Origin: Mycobacterium asiaticum
GTDB lineage: Bacteria > Actinomycetota > Actinomycetes > Mycobacteriales > Mycobacteriaceae
NCBI RefSeq assembly: GCF_001668675.1
Contig: NZ_LZKQ01000330.1
Span: 1 to 64,000 of the forward strand
Direction of reading: 5' to 3'
Length of the DNA: 64,000 nt
Numbering within the stretch: position 1 is the first letter of the stretch; each line of letters begins with the position of its first letter. The notes under the pieces were generated by a model that saw nothing but the letters and a program-made list of their open reading frames with translations, was not told the origin of the DNA and searched no databases. The translations under genes were made by a program, and so were the position numbers. Below, piece after piece: positions 7,680 through 16,590 of the stretch.

Positions 7680-8854
7680 AGGTCAATCTTGGGTTCGGAG
7701 CGCACAACTCCAAGGACTGGGATCGGGTGCTGGCCGAGGACTTCAGCCGCCCGCCCGCGACGGCGGACTGGGAGTGCGTGCAGGGCACGCTCGCGATCGC
7801 CGATCTGGCCGAACCGCTGGGGTTCGACGGCGTGTGGATGCCCGAGCACTGCGGGACGCCGTATGGCATGACACCCAACCCGATTCAGGCGCTGAGCTAT
7901 TTCGCCGGGCGCACCGAACGGATCAGCCTGGGCACGTTTGTGGTGGTCGCACCCTGGTGGCACCCGGTCCGGCTGGCCCACCAGATCGCCTATCTCGACA
8001 TCCTGTCCAACGGCCGCTACGACACCATCGGGATCGGCCGGGGAGTGTCGAAGGGCGAATTCGACGCGGTCGGCGTCCCGCGCGAGGAGAGCCGGCAACG
8101 TTTCAACGAGACCCTGGACGTCCTGCAGCTGGCGTTCTCCGGCGAGCGGTTCTCCTACGACGGCGAGATCTTCAAGGTGCCGGAAATGTCGCTGCGTCCC
8201 GAACCGCGCAGCGGCGACCTGTTCTCGCGCATCTACAGCTCGTCGTCCACGGCGGAGTCGCTCGAGATTCTGTCCCGCCGCGGCATGGTGCCACTGTTCG
8301 TGGGCAACAAGCCCATCGAGGACGCCGGGCGGGAAGTGCAGAAGGTCAACACCTTCCGTCAGGAGGAGGGACTGCCGCCGTGCCAGCCGAAGAATGTCAT
8401 GTTCATGTACTGCACGGCCGACCCGGAGGACGCGGCCAGATCCGAGGAGTGGATCTGGACGGCGAACCGAGACGTCACGGTCCACTACGGTTTCGCGGAC
8501 GCCTCGAACTTCAAGGGCGTCAAGGGATATGAGGCCTATGCGGCCCGGGAGGCCACGGCGACAGCGGTTTTGGCATCCTCGGTCTCGGGAGATGCGAAAG
8601 GGCCGTCGAAGACCCCGGGTTACCATGCCTCCAATCTGCTGATCGGCACGCCGGAGGAGATCTTCACCCGCATCAAAGCGGCCCAGGAGGCCTGCTCGTT
8701 CTGTGAGCTGACGATCGTCCCGCAGTTCGGCACCATGCCGTACGAGGATGCGATGGCCAGCACACGATTGTTCGCCAACGAGGTGTTGCCCGCCGTGCAG
8801 AAAATGGACGCGCCGCTGCATCCCGCCGCTCTTCCGGAGAACGCCCTGGCATGA
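7676..8854 (+). CDS. LLM-class flavin-dependent monooxygenase (bacterial luciferase-like)
   Basis: A 392-residue TIM-barrel protein of the luciferase-like superfamily, recognised from LGFDGVWMPEHC, RTERISLGTFVVV, HPVRLAHQIAYLDILSNGRY and the IGIGRG turn followed by FNETLDVLQLAFSGE. Such enzymes use FMNH2 or F420H2; the motifs do not separate the two, and mycobacteria have both. It starts with the ATG of an ATGA overlap with the Rieske gene and ends in another ATGA overlap with the monooxygenase. The operon position suggests a second oxygenation step or ketone/aldehyde oxidation. If FMNH2-dependent, the flavin reductase is not local. Confidence 0.83.
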   Translation: MKVNLGFGAHNSKDWDRVLAEDFSRPPATADWECVQGTLAIADLAEPLGFDGVWMPEHCGTPYGMTPNPIQALSYFAGRTERISLGTFVVVAPWWHPVRLAHQIAYLDILSNGRYDTIGIGRGVSKGEFDAVGVPREESRQRFNETLDVLQLAFSGERFSYDGEIFKVPEMSLRPEPRSGDLFSRIYSSSSTAESLEILSRRGMVPLFVGNKPIEDAGREVQKVNTFRQEEGLPPCQPKNVMFMYCTADPEDAARSEEWIWTANRDVTVHYGFADASNFKGVKGYEAYAAREATATAVLASSVSGDAKGPSKTPGYHASNLLIGTPEEIFTRIKAAQEACSFCELTIVPQFGTMPYEDAMASTRLFANEVLPAVQKMDAPLHPAALPENALA

Positions 8855-10692
8855 CTGGAATTTCCGACTGCCCCCCGACGACGACGCCGGACGACATCGA
8901 CATCGAGGCGCTGCGGGAGAAGTACCGCCTGGAACGCGGAAAACGGCTGCGCCCGGAGGGTTCCAAGCAGTACATCGAACTCGCCGACGAATTCGCGGAC
9001 TACTACGAGACCGACCCCCACTCGCCGCCGCTGATCCGGGATCCGATCTCGGCGGACATCGACGTCGCGGTGCTCGGCGGTGGCTTCGGCGGTCTGCTGT
9101 GTGCGGCATACCTGAAGAAGGCAGGCGTCGAGGACGTCCGGATCATCGAGCTGGGTGGCGACTTCGGCGGGGTGTGGTACTGGAACCGCTATCCCGGGCT
9201 GCAGTGCGACAACGAATCATATTGCTACATACCGCTGCTGGAGGAGCTCAACTACATACCGAGCAAGAAGTTCGCCGACGGGACCGAGATATACGAACAC
9301 TGCCGCCGGATCGGAAAGCATTACGGGCTCTACGATTCCGCCATCTTTTCGACCCAGGTGCGGGCCCTGCACTGGAACGACGAGATCAACCGGTGGCGGG
9401 TCCGCACCAACCGGGACGACGACATCCGGGCCCGATTCGTAGTAATGGCGTCCGGTCCGTTCCACCGGCCCAAGCTGCCGGGCATCCCGGGCATCAAGAA
9501 CTTCCGCGGGCACAGCTTCCACTCGTCGCGCTGGGACTACGCCTACACCGGAGGCGACAGCAATGGCGGGATGCACAAGCTGGCCGACAAGCGGGTCGCC
9601 GTGGTGGGCACCGGCGCGACGGCGGTTCAGATCGTGCCGTTCCTCGGCCGGGATGCCAAGCACCTCTACGTCTTCCAGCGCACACCGTCCTCGGTCGGGG
9701 CGCGCAACAACAGGCCGACGGACCCCGAGTGGGCGAAGTCGCTGCAGCCGGGCTGGCAGAAGGAACGCCAGCGCAACTTCCACTCCTGGACGTTTGAGGG
9801 CATGGCGCCCGGCCAGCCCGACTACGTGTGCGACTTCTGGACCGAACTCGGCCGCAACACCGCGGCCCGGGTCCTCGAGCTCGACGATCCTGCGTCGATG
9901 ACCCCCGAGCAGTTCATGGCCATCAACGAGGAAGAGGACTACAAGCTGATGGAGCGGCTGCGGCGCCGCATCGAAAGCATTGTCGACGACCCCGCGACCG
10001 CCGAAGCGCTCAAGCCCTACTACCGATTTTTGTGCAAGAGGCCGTGCACCAACGACGACTACCTGCCCACCTTCAACCGGCCGAACGTCACGCTGGTCGA
10101 TGTGTCGTCGACCAAGGGCATCGAACGGGCCACCGAGAAGGGCTTGATCGCCAACGGCATTGAGTACGAACTCGATTGCATCATCTACGCCAGTGGCTTC
10201 GAGATCTCGACCGAGATCAGCCGCCGGTACTCGATCGACGCGATCGAGGGCCGCGGTGGCCGTTCGCTTTTCGATTATTGGCACGACGGATACCAAACCC
10301 TGCACGGGATGACCAGCCGAGGCTTTCCCAACCAGTTCTATACGGGATTCACCCAGGTTGGCATCTCCGCGAACATCGCCGCGAACTACGAGTTGCAGGG
10401 CGAGCACATCGCGTACATCATCGCCGAAGCCCTGCGGCGCGGGGCCGAGACCGTCGAGCCTTCGCAGGAAGCGCAGGACCAGTGGTGTAGAACCATCAGG
10501 GACACCGCGATCGACAACACCGCGTTCATCGGGGAATGCACGCCGGGCTATTACAACAACGAGGGTGGCGGCGGAGGCGAAGGTATCCGGTTTTACCTTG
10601 GCGAACCCTATGGGCCGGGCTTCTACGCCTTCGGTGACCTGCTCGCCGAGTGGCGGGCCAAAGGCGATCTGGACGGGCTCGAATTGGAATGA
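8851..10692 (+). CDS. Baeyer-Villiger-type flavin monooxygenase
   Basis: A 613-residue FAD/NADPH enzyme. Two Rossmann motifs are present: GGGFGGLLCAAYLKKAG (FAD, near residue 75) and VGTGATAVQIVP (NADPH, near residue 255). Between them is FRGHSFHSSRWD, matching the type I BVMO fingerprint FxGxxxHxxxW(P/D). The N-terminal extension of about 65 residues resembles the longer cycloketone and phenylacetone monooxygenase branch. It would insert oxygen next to a carbonyl, giving an ester or lactone. Together with the SMP-30-like protein this supports a cyclic ketone pathway. ATGA overlaps at both ends show tight operon structure. Confidence 0.9.
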   Translation: MTGISDCPPTTTPDDIDIEALREKYRLERGKRLRPEGSKQYIELADEFADYYETDPHSPPLIRDPISADIDVAVLGGGFGGLLCAAYLKKAGVEDVRIIELGGDFGGVWYWNRYPGLQCDNESYCYIPLLEELNYIPSKKFADGTEIYEHCRRIGKHYGLYDSAIFSTQVRALHWNDEINRWRVRTNRDDDIRARFVVMASGPFHRPKLPGIPGIKNFRGHSFHSSRWDYAYTGGDSNGGMHKLADKRVAVVGTGATAVQIVPFLGRDAKHLYVFQRTPSSVGARNNRPTDPEWAKSLQPGWQKERQRNFHSWTFEGMAPGQPDYVCDFWTELGRNTAARVLELDDPASMTPEQFMAINEEEDYKLMERLRRRIESIVDDPATAEALKPYYRFLCKRPCTNDDYLPTFNRPNVTLVDVSSTKGIERATEKGLIANGIEYELDCIIYASGFEISTEISRRYSIDAIEGRGGRSLFDYWHDGYQTLHGMTSRGFPNQFYTGFTQVGISANIAANYELQGEHIAYIIAEALRRGAETVEPSQEAQDQWCRTIRDTAIDNTAFIGECTPGYYNNEGGGGGEGIRFYLGEPYGPGFYAFGDLLAEWRAKGDLDGLELE

Positions 10693-11624
10693 CCGAACGA
10701 AGATTCGACAACCGGGTCGCCGTGGTGAGCGGGGCCGGCCGCGGGCTGGGCCGCGCCTACGCGCTGATGCTGGCGGCCCGGGGCGCCAGAGTGGTCGTCA
10801 ACGACACCGGTAGCACACTGACCGGAGATGGTGCGGATCCGGGTCCGGCGCACGAGGTGGTAGCCGAAATAGCTGCGGGCGGAGGAGAAGCCGTCGCCTG
10901 TGCCGAATCGGTGACCACCCCGGCGGGGGGCCGCGCGATCATCGAGTCCGCCCTCGACCATTTCGGGCGCCTCGACATCCTGATCCACAACGCCGGCACC
11001 GTGCGGCGCTCGTCGTTGAGGGAGATGAGCTATGCCGACTTCGACGACGTGCTCGACGTGCACCTGCGCGGCGCGTTCCATGTGGTGCGACCGGCCTTTC
11101 CGGTCATGTGCGATGCCGGCTACGGCCGGATCGTCCTGACGTCGTCGATTGGCGGGCTGTACGGCAACCACGGGGTCGCCAACTATGCGGCGGCGAAGGC
11201 CGGGCTGGTGGGCCTGGCCAACGTGGTCGCTCTCGAGGGTGCCGCCGACGGCGTGTTGTGCAATGTCATCGTGCCGTCGGCAGTGACCAGAATGGCCGAG
11301 GGACTGGATATTTCGGCGTATCCGCCGATGGGCACCGACCTGGTGGCGCCGGTGGTGGGTATGCTGGCGCACGAGTCCTGCCCGGTCAACGGCGAGATGC
11401 TGATCGCCATCGCGGGCCGGGTCGCCAGGGCCGTGGTCGCCGAAAGCCCAGGGGTGCAGCGGTTGTCGTGGACGATCGAGGATGTCGCCGAACAGCTCTA
11501 TGCCATCCGGGATCTGACGGCTCCGCTGGTCTTTCCGCCCGTCCCGAGCGGGCATGCCGACCACATCCGCTACAGCTTCGAGTCGGCGCAATGGGCCGGC
11601 CGGGACAGCGCATCACATGTCTAG
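10689..11624 (+). CDS. SDR family oxidoreductase (17-beta-HSD4-like)
   Basis: A 311-residue dehydrogenase starting MTERRFDNRVAVVSGAGRGL. The GAGRGLG motif, VVVNDTGS continuation, LIHNAGTVRRSSL and NYAAAKAGLVGLANV (Y-x3-K) resemble the SDR domain of peroxisomal multifunctional enzyme type 2, which oxidises 3-hydroxyacyl-CoAs. The C-terminal part (SWTIEDVAEQLYAIRD) is also found in that subgroup. The start is the ATG at 10689 in an ATGA overlap; the stop overlaps the CoA-transferase start by eight bases. A beta-oxidation-like step on a CoA-bound product is plausible, and the neighbouring CoA-transferase fits. Confidence 0.87.
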   Translation: MTERRFDNRVAVVSGAGRGLGRAYALMLAARGARVVVNDTGSTLTGDGADPGPAHEVVAEIAAGGGEAVACAESVTTPAGGRAIIESALDHFGRLDILIHNAGTVRRSSLREMSYADFDDVLDVHLRGAFHVVRPAFPVMCDAGYGRIVLTSSIGGLYGNHGVANYAAAKAGLVGLANVVALEGAADGVLCNVIVPSAVTRMAEGLDISAYPPMGTDLVAPVVGMLAHESCPVNGEMLIAIAGRVARAVVAESPGVQRLSWTIEDVAEQLYAIRDLTAPLVFPPVPSGHADHIRYSFESAQWAGRDSASHV

Positions 11625-12780
11625 CGCCGGGCCGCTGGCGGGCGTGCGCGTCGTCGACCTCACCGCGATGGTGATGGGACCCTACTGCACCCAGATCATG
11701 GCCGACATGGGCGCCGACGTGGTCAAAATCGAGCCGCCGCAAGGCGATGACACGCGGTACATCTCGGTGGGGCCGGCCCCCGGAATGAGCGGGGTATTCG
11801 TCAACGTCAACCGGGGTAAGCGCGGCATGGCCATCGACCTCAAGTCCGAAGCCGGCCGGACCGCGCTGCGCGCGCTGATCGAACGGGCCGACGTGTTCAT
11901 CCACTCGATGCGCGCCAAGGCGATCGCCCGGCTCGGATTCAGCTACACCGATGTGGCCGCAATAAATCCGGCCATCGTCTACACCAACTGCTACGGGTAC
12001 GGCCGCCGCGGACCCAACCGGGATCTGCCCGCCTACGACGACACGATCCAGGCCGCGTGTGGGCTGCCCTCGGTGCAGGAGCAGCTGACCGGCGAGGCCA
12101 ACTTCGTCGGAACCATATTGGCCGACAAGGTCGCCGGGCTCACCGCGCTGTACGCGACGATGATGGCCTTGTTCCATCGCGAGCGCACCGGCGAGGGGCA
12201 GGAAGTTGAGATCGGCATGTTCGAGGCGATGGCGTCGTTCATGCTCGTCGAGCACGCCAACGGCGCCATGTTCGAGCCGCCCTTGGGGCCGGCGATCTAC
12301 CCGCGCACGGTGGCGCCCAATCGGCGGCCGTACCGCACCAGCGACGGCTATATCGCCGCGCTGATCTACAACGACAAGCATTGGGCCGCATTCATCGATG
12401 CCGTCCGGCCGCCGTGGACCACTGACCTGTACGCCACGCTCGAGGGCAGGGCCCGCCAGATAGACACCGTGTACTCGCTACTGGCCGAGACCTTCGCCCA
12501 GCGCACCACCGATGAATGGTTGAAGCTGCTGCGCGAGCTGGAAATTCCGGCCTCGCCGATCTCCAGTCCGGCTGCGCTGTTCGACGATGAGCAACTAGAC
12601 GCCGTCGGATTCTTTGAGACGGTCGACAGCCCGCACGGCCCGGTGCGGTTCCCGGGCGTGCCGGCCTGGTTCTCGCGTACGCCGGGCCACGTCGCGGGCC
12701 CCGCTCCCGAACTCGGCGCGCACACCGACGAGGTGCTCGACGAGCTGGGATTGCGCTCCGCCGAAGCAAATCCCGCCTGA
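11617..12780 (+). CDS. CaiB/BaiF-type (class III) CoA-transferase
   Basis: A 387-residue formyl-CoA-transferase-family protein. It opens with LAGVRVVDLTAMVMGPYCTQ and continues with MGADVVKIEPPQGDDTR, VNVNRGKRGMAIDLKS, then GERTGEGQEVEIGMFEAM; these are signature stretches. The catalytic Asp expected near residue 165 falls in the YDDTIQAACGLPS region. It moves CoA between carboxylic acids without ATP. As last gene of the plus operon it offers a second CoA-activation route besides the ligase of the minus operon. It overlaps the upstream SDR by eight bases and converges on the next gene with one base between the stops. Confidence 0.9.
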   Translation: MSSAGPLAGVRVVDLTAMVMGPYCTQIMADMGADVVKIEPPQGDDTRYISVGPAPGMSGVFVNVNRGKRGMAIDLKSEAGRTALRALIERADVFIHSMRAKAIARLGFSYTDVAAINPAIVYTNCYGYGRRGPNRDLPAYDDTIQAACGLPSVQEQLTGEANFVGTILADKVAGLTALYATMMALFHRERTGEGQEVEIGMFEAMASFMLVEHANGAMFEPPLGPAIYPRTVAPNRRPYRTSDGYIAALIYNDKHWAAFIDAVRPPWTTDLYATLEGRARQIDTVYSLLAETFAQRTTDEWLKLLRELEIPASPISSPAALFDDEQLDAVGFFETVDSPHGPVRFPGVPAWFSRTPGHVAGPAPELGAHTDEVLDELGLRSAEANPA

Positions 12781-12781
12781 G

Positions 12782-13318
12782 CTATCCGGCGGCGTACACC
12801 CGGTAGAAGTAGGGCAGGTTGTCCGGATCGCCATAGTCGACGCGCTTGAAGGCCTTGCTGATCGGGTTGGCATGGGCGCCGGTGCCGGGGTGGTAAACCG
12901 TCAGGGCGCCCAGGTGCTGGGCCAGGTGATCAGGCGTCTCGACCCAGACATATCCGGCATTGCGGACCATCACCTCGCCGACGTAGCAGCCGAACAGAAA
13001 AATCGACTCGGCCATGATGTCCGAGCCCGGTTCGCGGAACACTTCCAGCATGGCGTCGACATACTCGAGCGAGTCCGGGCTGTAGTCGAGATCGACGCCG
13101 GAGACGGTCCGCGCGGCATCGGCGGCGTGCCCGGCCAATTCGGGGGCCGCGGCCGGCGTCGGCAGGATCGGGAGGCGCAGGGCCCGACCGACCCACGGCG
13201 GCCCGGCGTCGGTCTTCGGCGGGATGTAGTCGCGGGTGGCCCGGGTAGGGGAAACAGCAGGAACAGCCTCAGAAACGGGTTCAGCGACGGCCTTATCGCG
13301 CCGGGAGAACCACCCCAT
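12782..13318 (-). CDS. Conserved hypothetical protein
   Basis: A 178-residue soluble protein I do not recognise. The first 40 residues are charged and low-complexity (MGWFSRRDKAVAEP...), the rest looks folded: LEYVDAMLEVFREPG followed by FLFGCYVGEVMVRNAGYVWVE, reminiscent of small actinobacterial proteins of unknown function that end in a short strand-rich region. No signal peptide, membrane helix or catalytic motif is seen. It converges with the CoA-transferase gene and probably does not belong to that operon, since it is on the opposite strand with its own promoter region to the right. Confidence 0.6.
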   Translation of the reverse strand: MGWFSRRDKAVAEPVSEAVPAVSPTRATRDYIPPKTDAGPPWVGRALRLPILPTPAAAPELAGHAADAARTVSGVDLDYSPDSLEYVDAMLEVFREPGSDIMAESIFLFGCYVGEVMVRNAGYVWVETPDHLAQHLGALTVYHPGTGAHANPISKAFKRVDYGDPDNLPYFYRVYAAG

Positions 13319-13872
13319 TTTTCATTGCCTTCTGTTCGTCTTCCGCTATCCGCATCCACGATACGGGGCTGCCTGACTGATACTTTGATATATCTAATAC
13401 ATATATGTACATTCTGGCTGCGGCCGACTGCGCTGCTGACGTGAGACGGCGTTCGCCAAGACCAAGGCGGCGATCAACGCCGTGGCGCTGGCCGACCTCG
13501 AGCCCGCACTTCAACGGGAGACGACGGGTCAGGCCGAATTGGTGGGAACGAACGACTTCATCGAGGGCGCGACAGCGTTTCTGCAACGCCGTCCGGCCGC
13601 CTTCACCGGCACCTGAGCGGAACCGGTTCGCCGTCGCAAATCCGTTGCGCGTCTTCGGTATCCCGCGTGTCTTGACGAGTTTCCGGGTGCCTCGCCGCTA
13701 AACTTCCTCGGATCAAGAGGAGGGGCAGCGACGTATCGGCATCAAATACGGCGCCGGACGGCAAGGCGGTCAGGGCGCGCTGACAGCGAGCACTGAGCCG
13801 GGCGGAAACAACCCCGCACCGGCACTTTCTGCATCAAAACGTGCATCCAAGCGTGCGGCGAAACCCCGCTGG
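13319..13872. other. Intergenic stretch with AT-rich palindrome and gene remnant
   Basis: About 550 bases without an intact gene. At 13376-13412 is a strikingly AT-rich patch holding the perfect 12-bp palindrome TACATATATGTA (13398-13409), possibly the promoter of the minus-strand hypothetical gene. At 13440-13616 lies an enoyl-CoA hydratase remnant. From 13702 an open frame runs without a stop into the acyltransferase gene, preceded by a GAGGAGGGG stretch at about 13716. Confidence 0.5.
13440..13616 (+). pseudogene. C-terminal remnant of an enoyl-CoA hydratase/isomerase (echA-like)
   Basis: Reading from 13440 gives RETAFAKTKAAINAVALADL, then LEPALQRETTGQAELVGTND and FIEGATAFLQRRPAAFTGT before a TGA at 13614. 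The C-terminal signature of crotonases is clear: AKxAIN, a glutamate-rich helix, then F-x-EG-x-x-AFL-x-RRPAxFTG. Only 58 codons remain, directly after an in-frame stop, with no start codon or ribosome site, and the catalytic glycine and glutamate regions are gone. It is therefore a decayed fragment, not a gene. Confidence 0.75.
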
Positions 13873-15885
13873 GTGGCGCCGGTGCGCCGGGTGGGCCGGC
13901 TGGCGGTCTGGGACCGGCCGGAGCGGCAAAACGGCATTCCCGCCCTGGATGGGCTGCGCGCCATCGCCGTTGCCTTGGTCCTGGTTGGGCACGGCGGCAT
14001 CCCGGGTGTCGGCGGCGGCTTCATCGGTGTCGACGTCTTCTTCGTGCTGTCCGGGTTTCTGATCACCTCCCTGTTGCTCGACGAACTGGGGCGCTCCGGG
14101 CGCATCGACCTGACCGGGTTCTGGGTTCGCCGCGCCCGCCGGTTGCTACCGGCGCTGCTGCTGATGGTGCTCACCGTGGGAGTGGCCCGCGAGTTTTTGC
14201 CCTACCAGGCGCAGGACGGATTGCGCGGCGACGCGATCGCGGCGTTCCTGTGGGTGGCCAACTGGCGGTTCGTGGCCCAGCAGACCGACTACTTCACCCA
14301 GGGCGCCCCGCCCTCGCCACTGCAACACACCTGGTCTTTGGGTGTGGAAGAGCAGTATTACTTCGTCTGGCCGCTGCTGCTGATCGGTGTGACGCTGTTG
14401 CTGGCCGCGCGCGCCAAGCGCTACTTCGCCAAGATCACCGTGGGACACGTCCGGTTGGCCGCCTTCCTCATTGCCACCCTGGGCGCCCTGGCGTCGGCCG
14501 CCGCCGCGATCGTGTTCACCTCGGACACCACCCGCGACCGGATCTACTTCGGCACCGACACCCGTGCGCAGGCGTTGCTGGTCGGCGCCGCCGCGTCGGC
14601 TCTGCTGGTTCGGGACTGGCCGTCGCTGAACCGGGGCTGGTGTCTGATCCGCAGCCGATGGGGCCGGCGAATCGCCCGGGCGCTGCCGCTGGTGGGTCTG
14701 GCCGCGCTGGCCGCGATCACCCACTTCGCGACCGGCAGCGCCGGCGAGTTCCGCCACGGCCTACTGATCGCGGTGGCCATCGCCGCCGTCCTGGTGGTCG
14801 CTCCCGTCGCGCTCGAACAGCGTGGTGCGGTGGCCCGGGTGTTGGCCTGGGGCCCGCTGGTGTGGCTGGGCACCATTTCCTACGGCGTCTACCTCTGGCA
14901 CTGGCCGATCTTCCTCGCGCTCAACGGCGAGCGTACCGGATGGTCGGGGCTGAGCCTGTTCGGCGCGCGCTGCGCCGCCACCGCCGTCGTGGCGGCGGTG
15001 TCCTGGTGGGCGATCGAACAGCCCATCCGGCGCTGGCGGCCGCAACGGGTGCCGCTCTTGCCGCTCGCCGCGGCGACCGTGGCCAGTGCCGCTGCGGCGA
15101 CGATCATGGTGGTCCCGGTCGGCACGGGACTGCGCGAAGTCGGCCTGCCGCCAGGCGTGTCGGCGGTGGCCGCGGTGTCCCCGTCGCCGCCGGGCGCCGT
15201 CCTGGCGCCGCCACCCGGGCCGCGAGACCCCAACCAGCCGTTCACCGTTTCGGTGTTCGGCGATTCGATCGGGTGGACGATGATGCACTACCTGCCGCCG
15301 ACGCCTGGCTTCAAATTCCTCGACCACACCGTCATCGGCTGCAGCCTCGTGCGCGGCACGCCGTACCGGTACATCGGTCAAACCCTGGAGCAGCGACCGG
15401 AATGCGACGGCTGGCCGGGCCGCTGGGCGACACAGATCAGCCAGGACCGCCCAGACGTCGCGCTGCTCGTCATCGGCCGCTGGGAGACCGTTGACCGGGT
15501 CAACGAAGGCAAGTGGACCCACATCGGCGACCCCACCTTCGATGCCTACCTCGAATTCGAGTTGAACCGCGCGCTGGACATCGTGGGCTCCACCGGCGTG
15601 CGCGTCATGGTCGCCACCGTGCCCTACAGCCGGGGCGGCGAGAAGCCCGACGGCCGGCTGTACCCCGAGGACCAGCCCGATCGGGTCAACCAGTGGAACA
15701 CCATGCTGCGCAACGCGATTGCCCGGCGCCCCAACGTCGGGATCGTGGATCTAAACAAAAAGCTGTGCCCCGACGGCGTTTACACCGCGAAGGTCGACGG
15801 CATCAAGGTGCGCAGCGACGGCGTTCACCTCACCCCGGAAGGGGTGAAATGGCTGTTGCCGTGGCTGGAGGAGTCAGTGCGATAA
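13873..15885 (+). CDS. Membrane acyltransferase (acyltransferase-3) fused to SGNH domain
   Basis: A protein of at least 670 residues resembling M. tuberculosis Rv0111 and the OafA/YrhL group. Residues about 20-420 form an acyltransferase-3 domain with roughly ten membrane helices (start IPALDGLRAIAVALVLVGHG, then FFVLSGFLIT and HTWSLGVEEQYYFVWP). After a proline-rich linker the C-terminus is an SGNH hydrolase-like domain with FGDSIGW and the terminal D/H pair in SDGVHLTPEG. Such proteins acylate envelope glycans. The GTG at 13873 is the first canonical start, but the frame is open from 13702 and the encoded basic stretch (ASKRASKRAAKPRW) looks like real protein, so the true start may be upstream at a non-standard codon. 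Confidence 0.85.
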   Translation: MAPVRRVGRLAVWDRPERQNGIPALDGLRAIAVALVLVGHGGIPGVGGGFIGVDVFFVLSGFLITSLLLDELGRSGRIDLTGFWVRRARRLLPALLLMVLTVGVAREFLPYQAQDGLRGDAIAAFLWVANWRFVAQQTDYFTQGAPPSPLQHTWSLGVEEQYYFVWPLLLIGVTLLLAARAKRYFAKITVGHVRLAAFLIATLGALASAAAAIVFTSDTTRDRIYFGTDTRAQALLVGAAASALLVRDWPSLNRGWCLIRSRWGRRIARALPLVGLAALAAITHFATGSAGEFRHGLLIAVAIAAVLVVAPVALEQRGAVARVLAWGPLVWLGTISYGVYLWHWPIFLALNGERTGWSGLSLFGARCAATAVVAAVSWWAIEQPIRRWRPQRVPLLPLAAATVASAAAATIMVVPVGTGLREVGLPPGVSAVAAVSPSPPGAVLAPPPGPRDPNQPFTVSVFGDSIGWTMMHYLPPTPGFKFLDHTVIGCSLVRGTPYRYIGQTLEQRPECDGWPGRWATQISQDRPDVALLVIGRWETVDRVNEGKWTHIGDPTFDAYLEFELNRALDIVGSTGVRVMVATVPYSRGGEKPDGRLYPEDQPDRVNQWNTMLRNAIARRPNVGIVDLNKKLCPDGVYTAKVDGIKVRSDGVHLTPEGVKWLLPWLEESVR

Positions 15886-15895
15886 CCAAGTGGGC

Positions 15896-16561
15896 CTAGG
15901 CGCCTGTCCAGCAGCTGAGTTCCATGCTGTCGCTGGACCGTGCGGGGAAGTTGAAGCTCACGTAGCCATTGTCCGGATTCCGGACGTGGTCCAGATAGCT
16001 GCGGGTGTCCGCGGCCTCGGTGTTGTCCGCGATGACCAGCGCCCCGGGTGACAGCGACGGCTCGAGCAGCTGAATCACCTCCAGGTACAGGTCTTTCCAG
16101 CCGTCCAGCAAGACAAAATCGATCGGTCCGCCCAACTCGGCCAGGGTGACCAGTGCATCACCCTCCAGGATCGTGATGACGTCGTCGAGCCCGGTGTCGG
16201 CGAATGTCTGCTTCGCCGCGGCGATCTTGGTGTCACTGAGTTCGGTGGTGACGACTCGACCGGTGCCGTTGTCTTGCACCCCGGCGGCCAAATGGAGCGC
16301 CGAAATGCCGAACGACATGCCGAACTCGACGATCGTGCCGGGCCGGGTCGCGCGGACCAGCCCGTAGAGCAACCGCCCGGCTTCGGGCGTCACCGGGATG
16401 TAGAACTCGCTCATCGCTTCGGTGCGCTCCTGCACGGTCATCGGCCGGCTGAACTCGCCCTGTCTGTCCCGCAGCAGCGTCATCTGGTCCTGGGCGGCGG
16501 CGTACATCCGGTCGAGTGTCGAGGCGACCCTGGGGTGCTGCAATGTGTTGGCCATGATCAC
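15896..16561 (-). CDS. Class I SAM-dependent O-methyltransferase
   Basis: A 221-residue catechol-O-methyltransferase-like protein. Motif I is IVEFGMSFGISALHLA (SAM-binding loop), followed by VVTTELSDTKIAAAK, ILEGDALVTL and FVLLDGWKDLY, where the Asp is a probable metal ligand, then LVIADNTEA. It methylates a hydroxyl group on an unknown small substrate. Starts at 16561 and 16555 are both ATG. It converges on the acyltransferase gene (10 bases between stops) and is divergent from the magnesium locus, sharing a 70-base intergenic region with the M-box promoter. Confidence 0.85.
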   Translation of the reverse strand: MIMANTLQHPRVASTLDRMYAAAQDQMTLLRDRQGEFSRPMTVQERTEAMSEFYIPVTPEAGRLLYGLVRATRPGTIVEFGMSFGISALHLAAGVQDNGTGRVVTTELSDTKIAAAKQTFADTGLDDVITILEGDALVTLAELGGPIDFVLLDGWKDLYLEVIQLLEPSLSPGALVIADNTEAADTRSYLDHVRNPDNGYVSFNFPARSSDSMELSCWTGA

Positions 16562-16590
16562 GACAGTAGGCCTGTGTGCGACGGCTGCGT

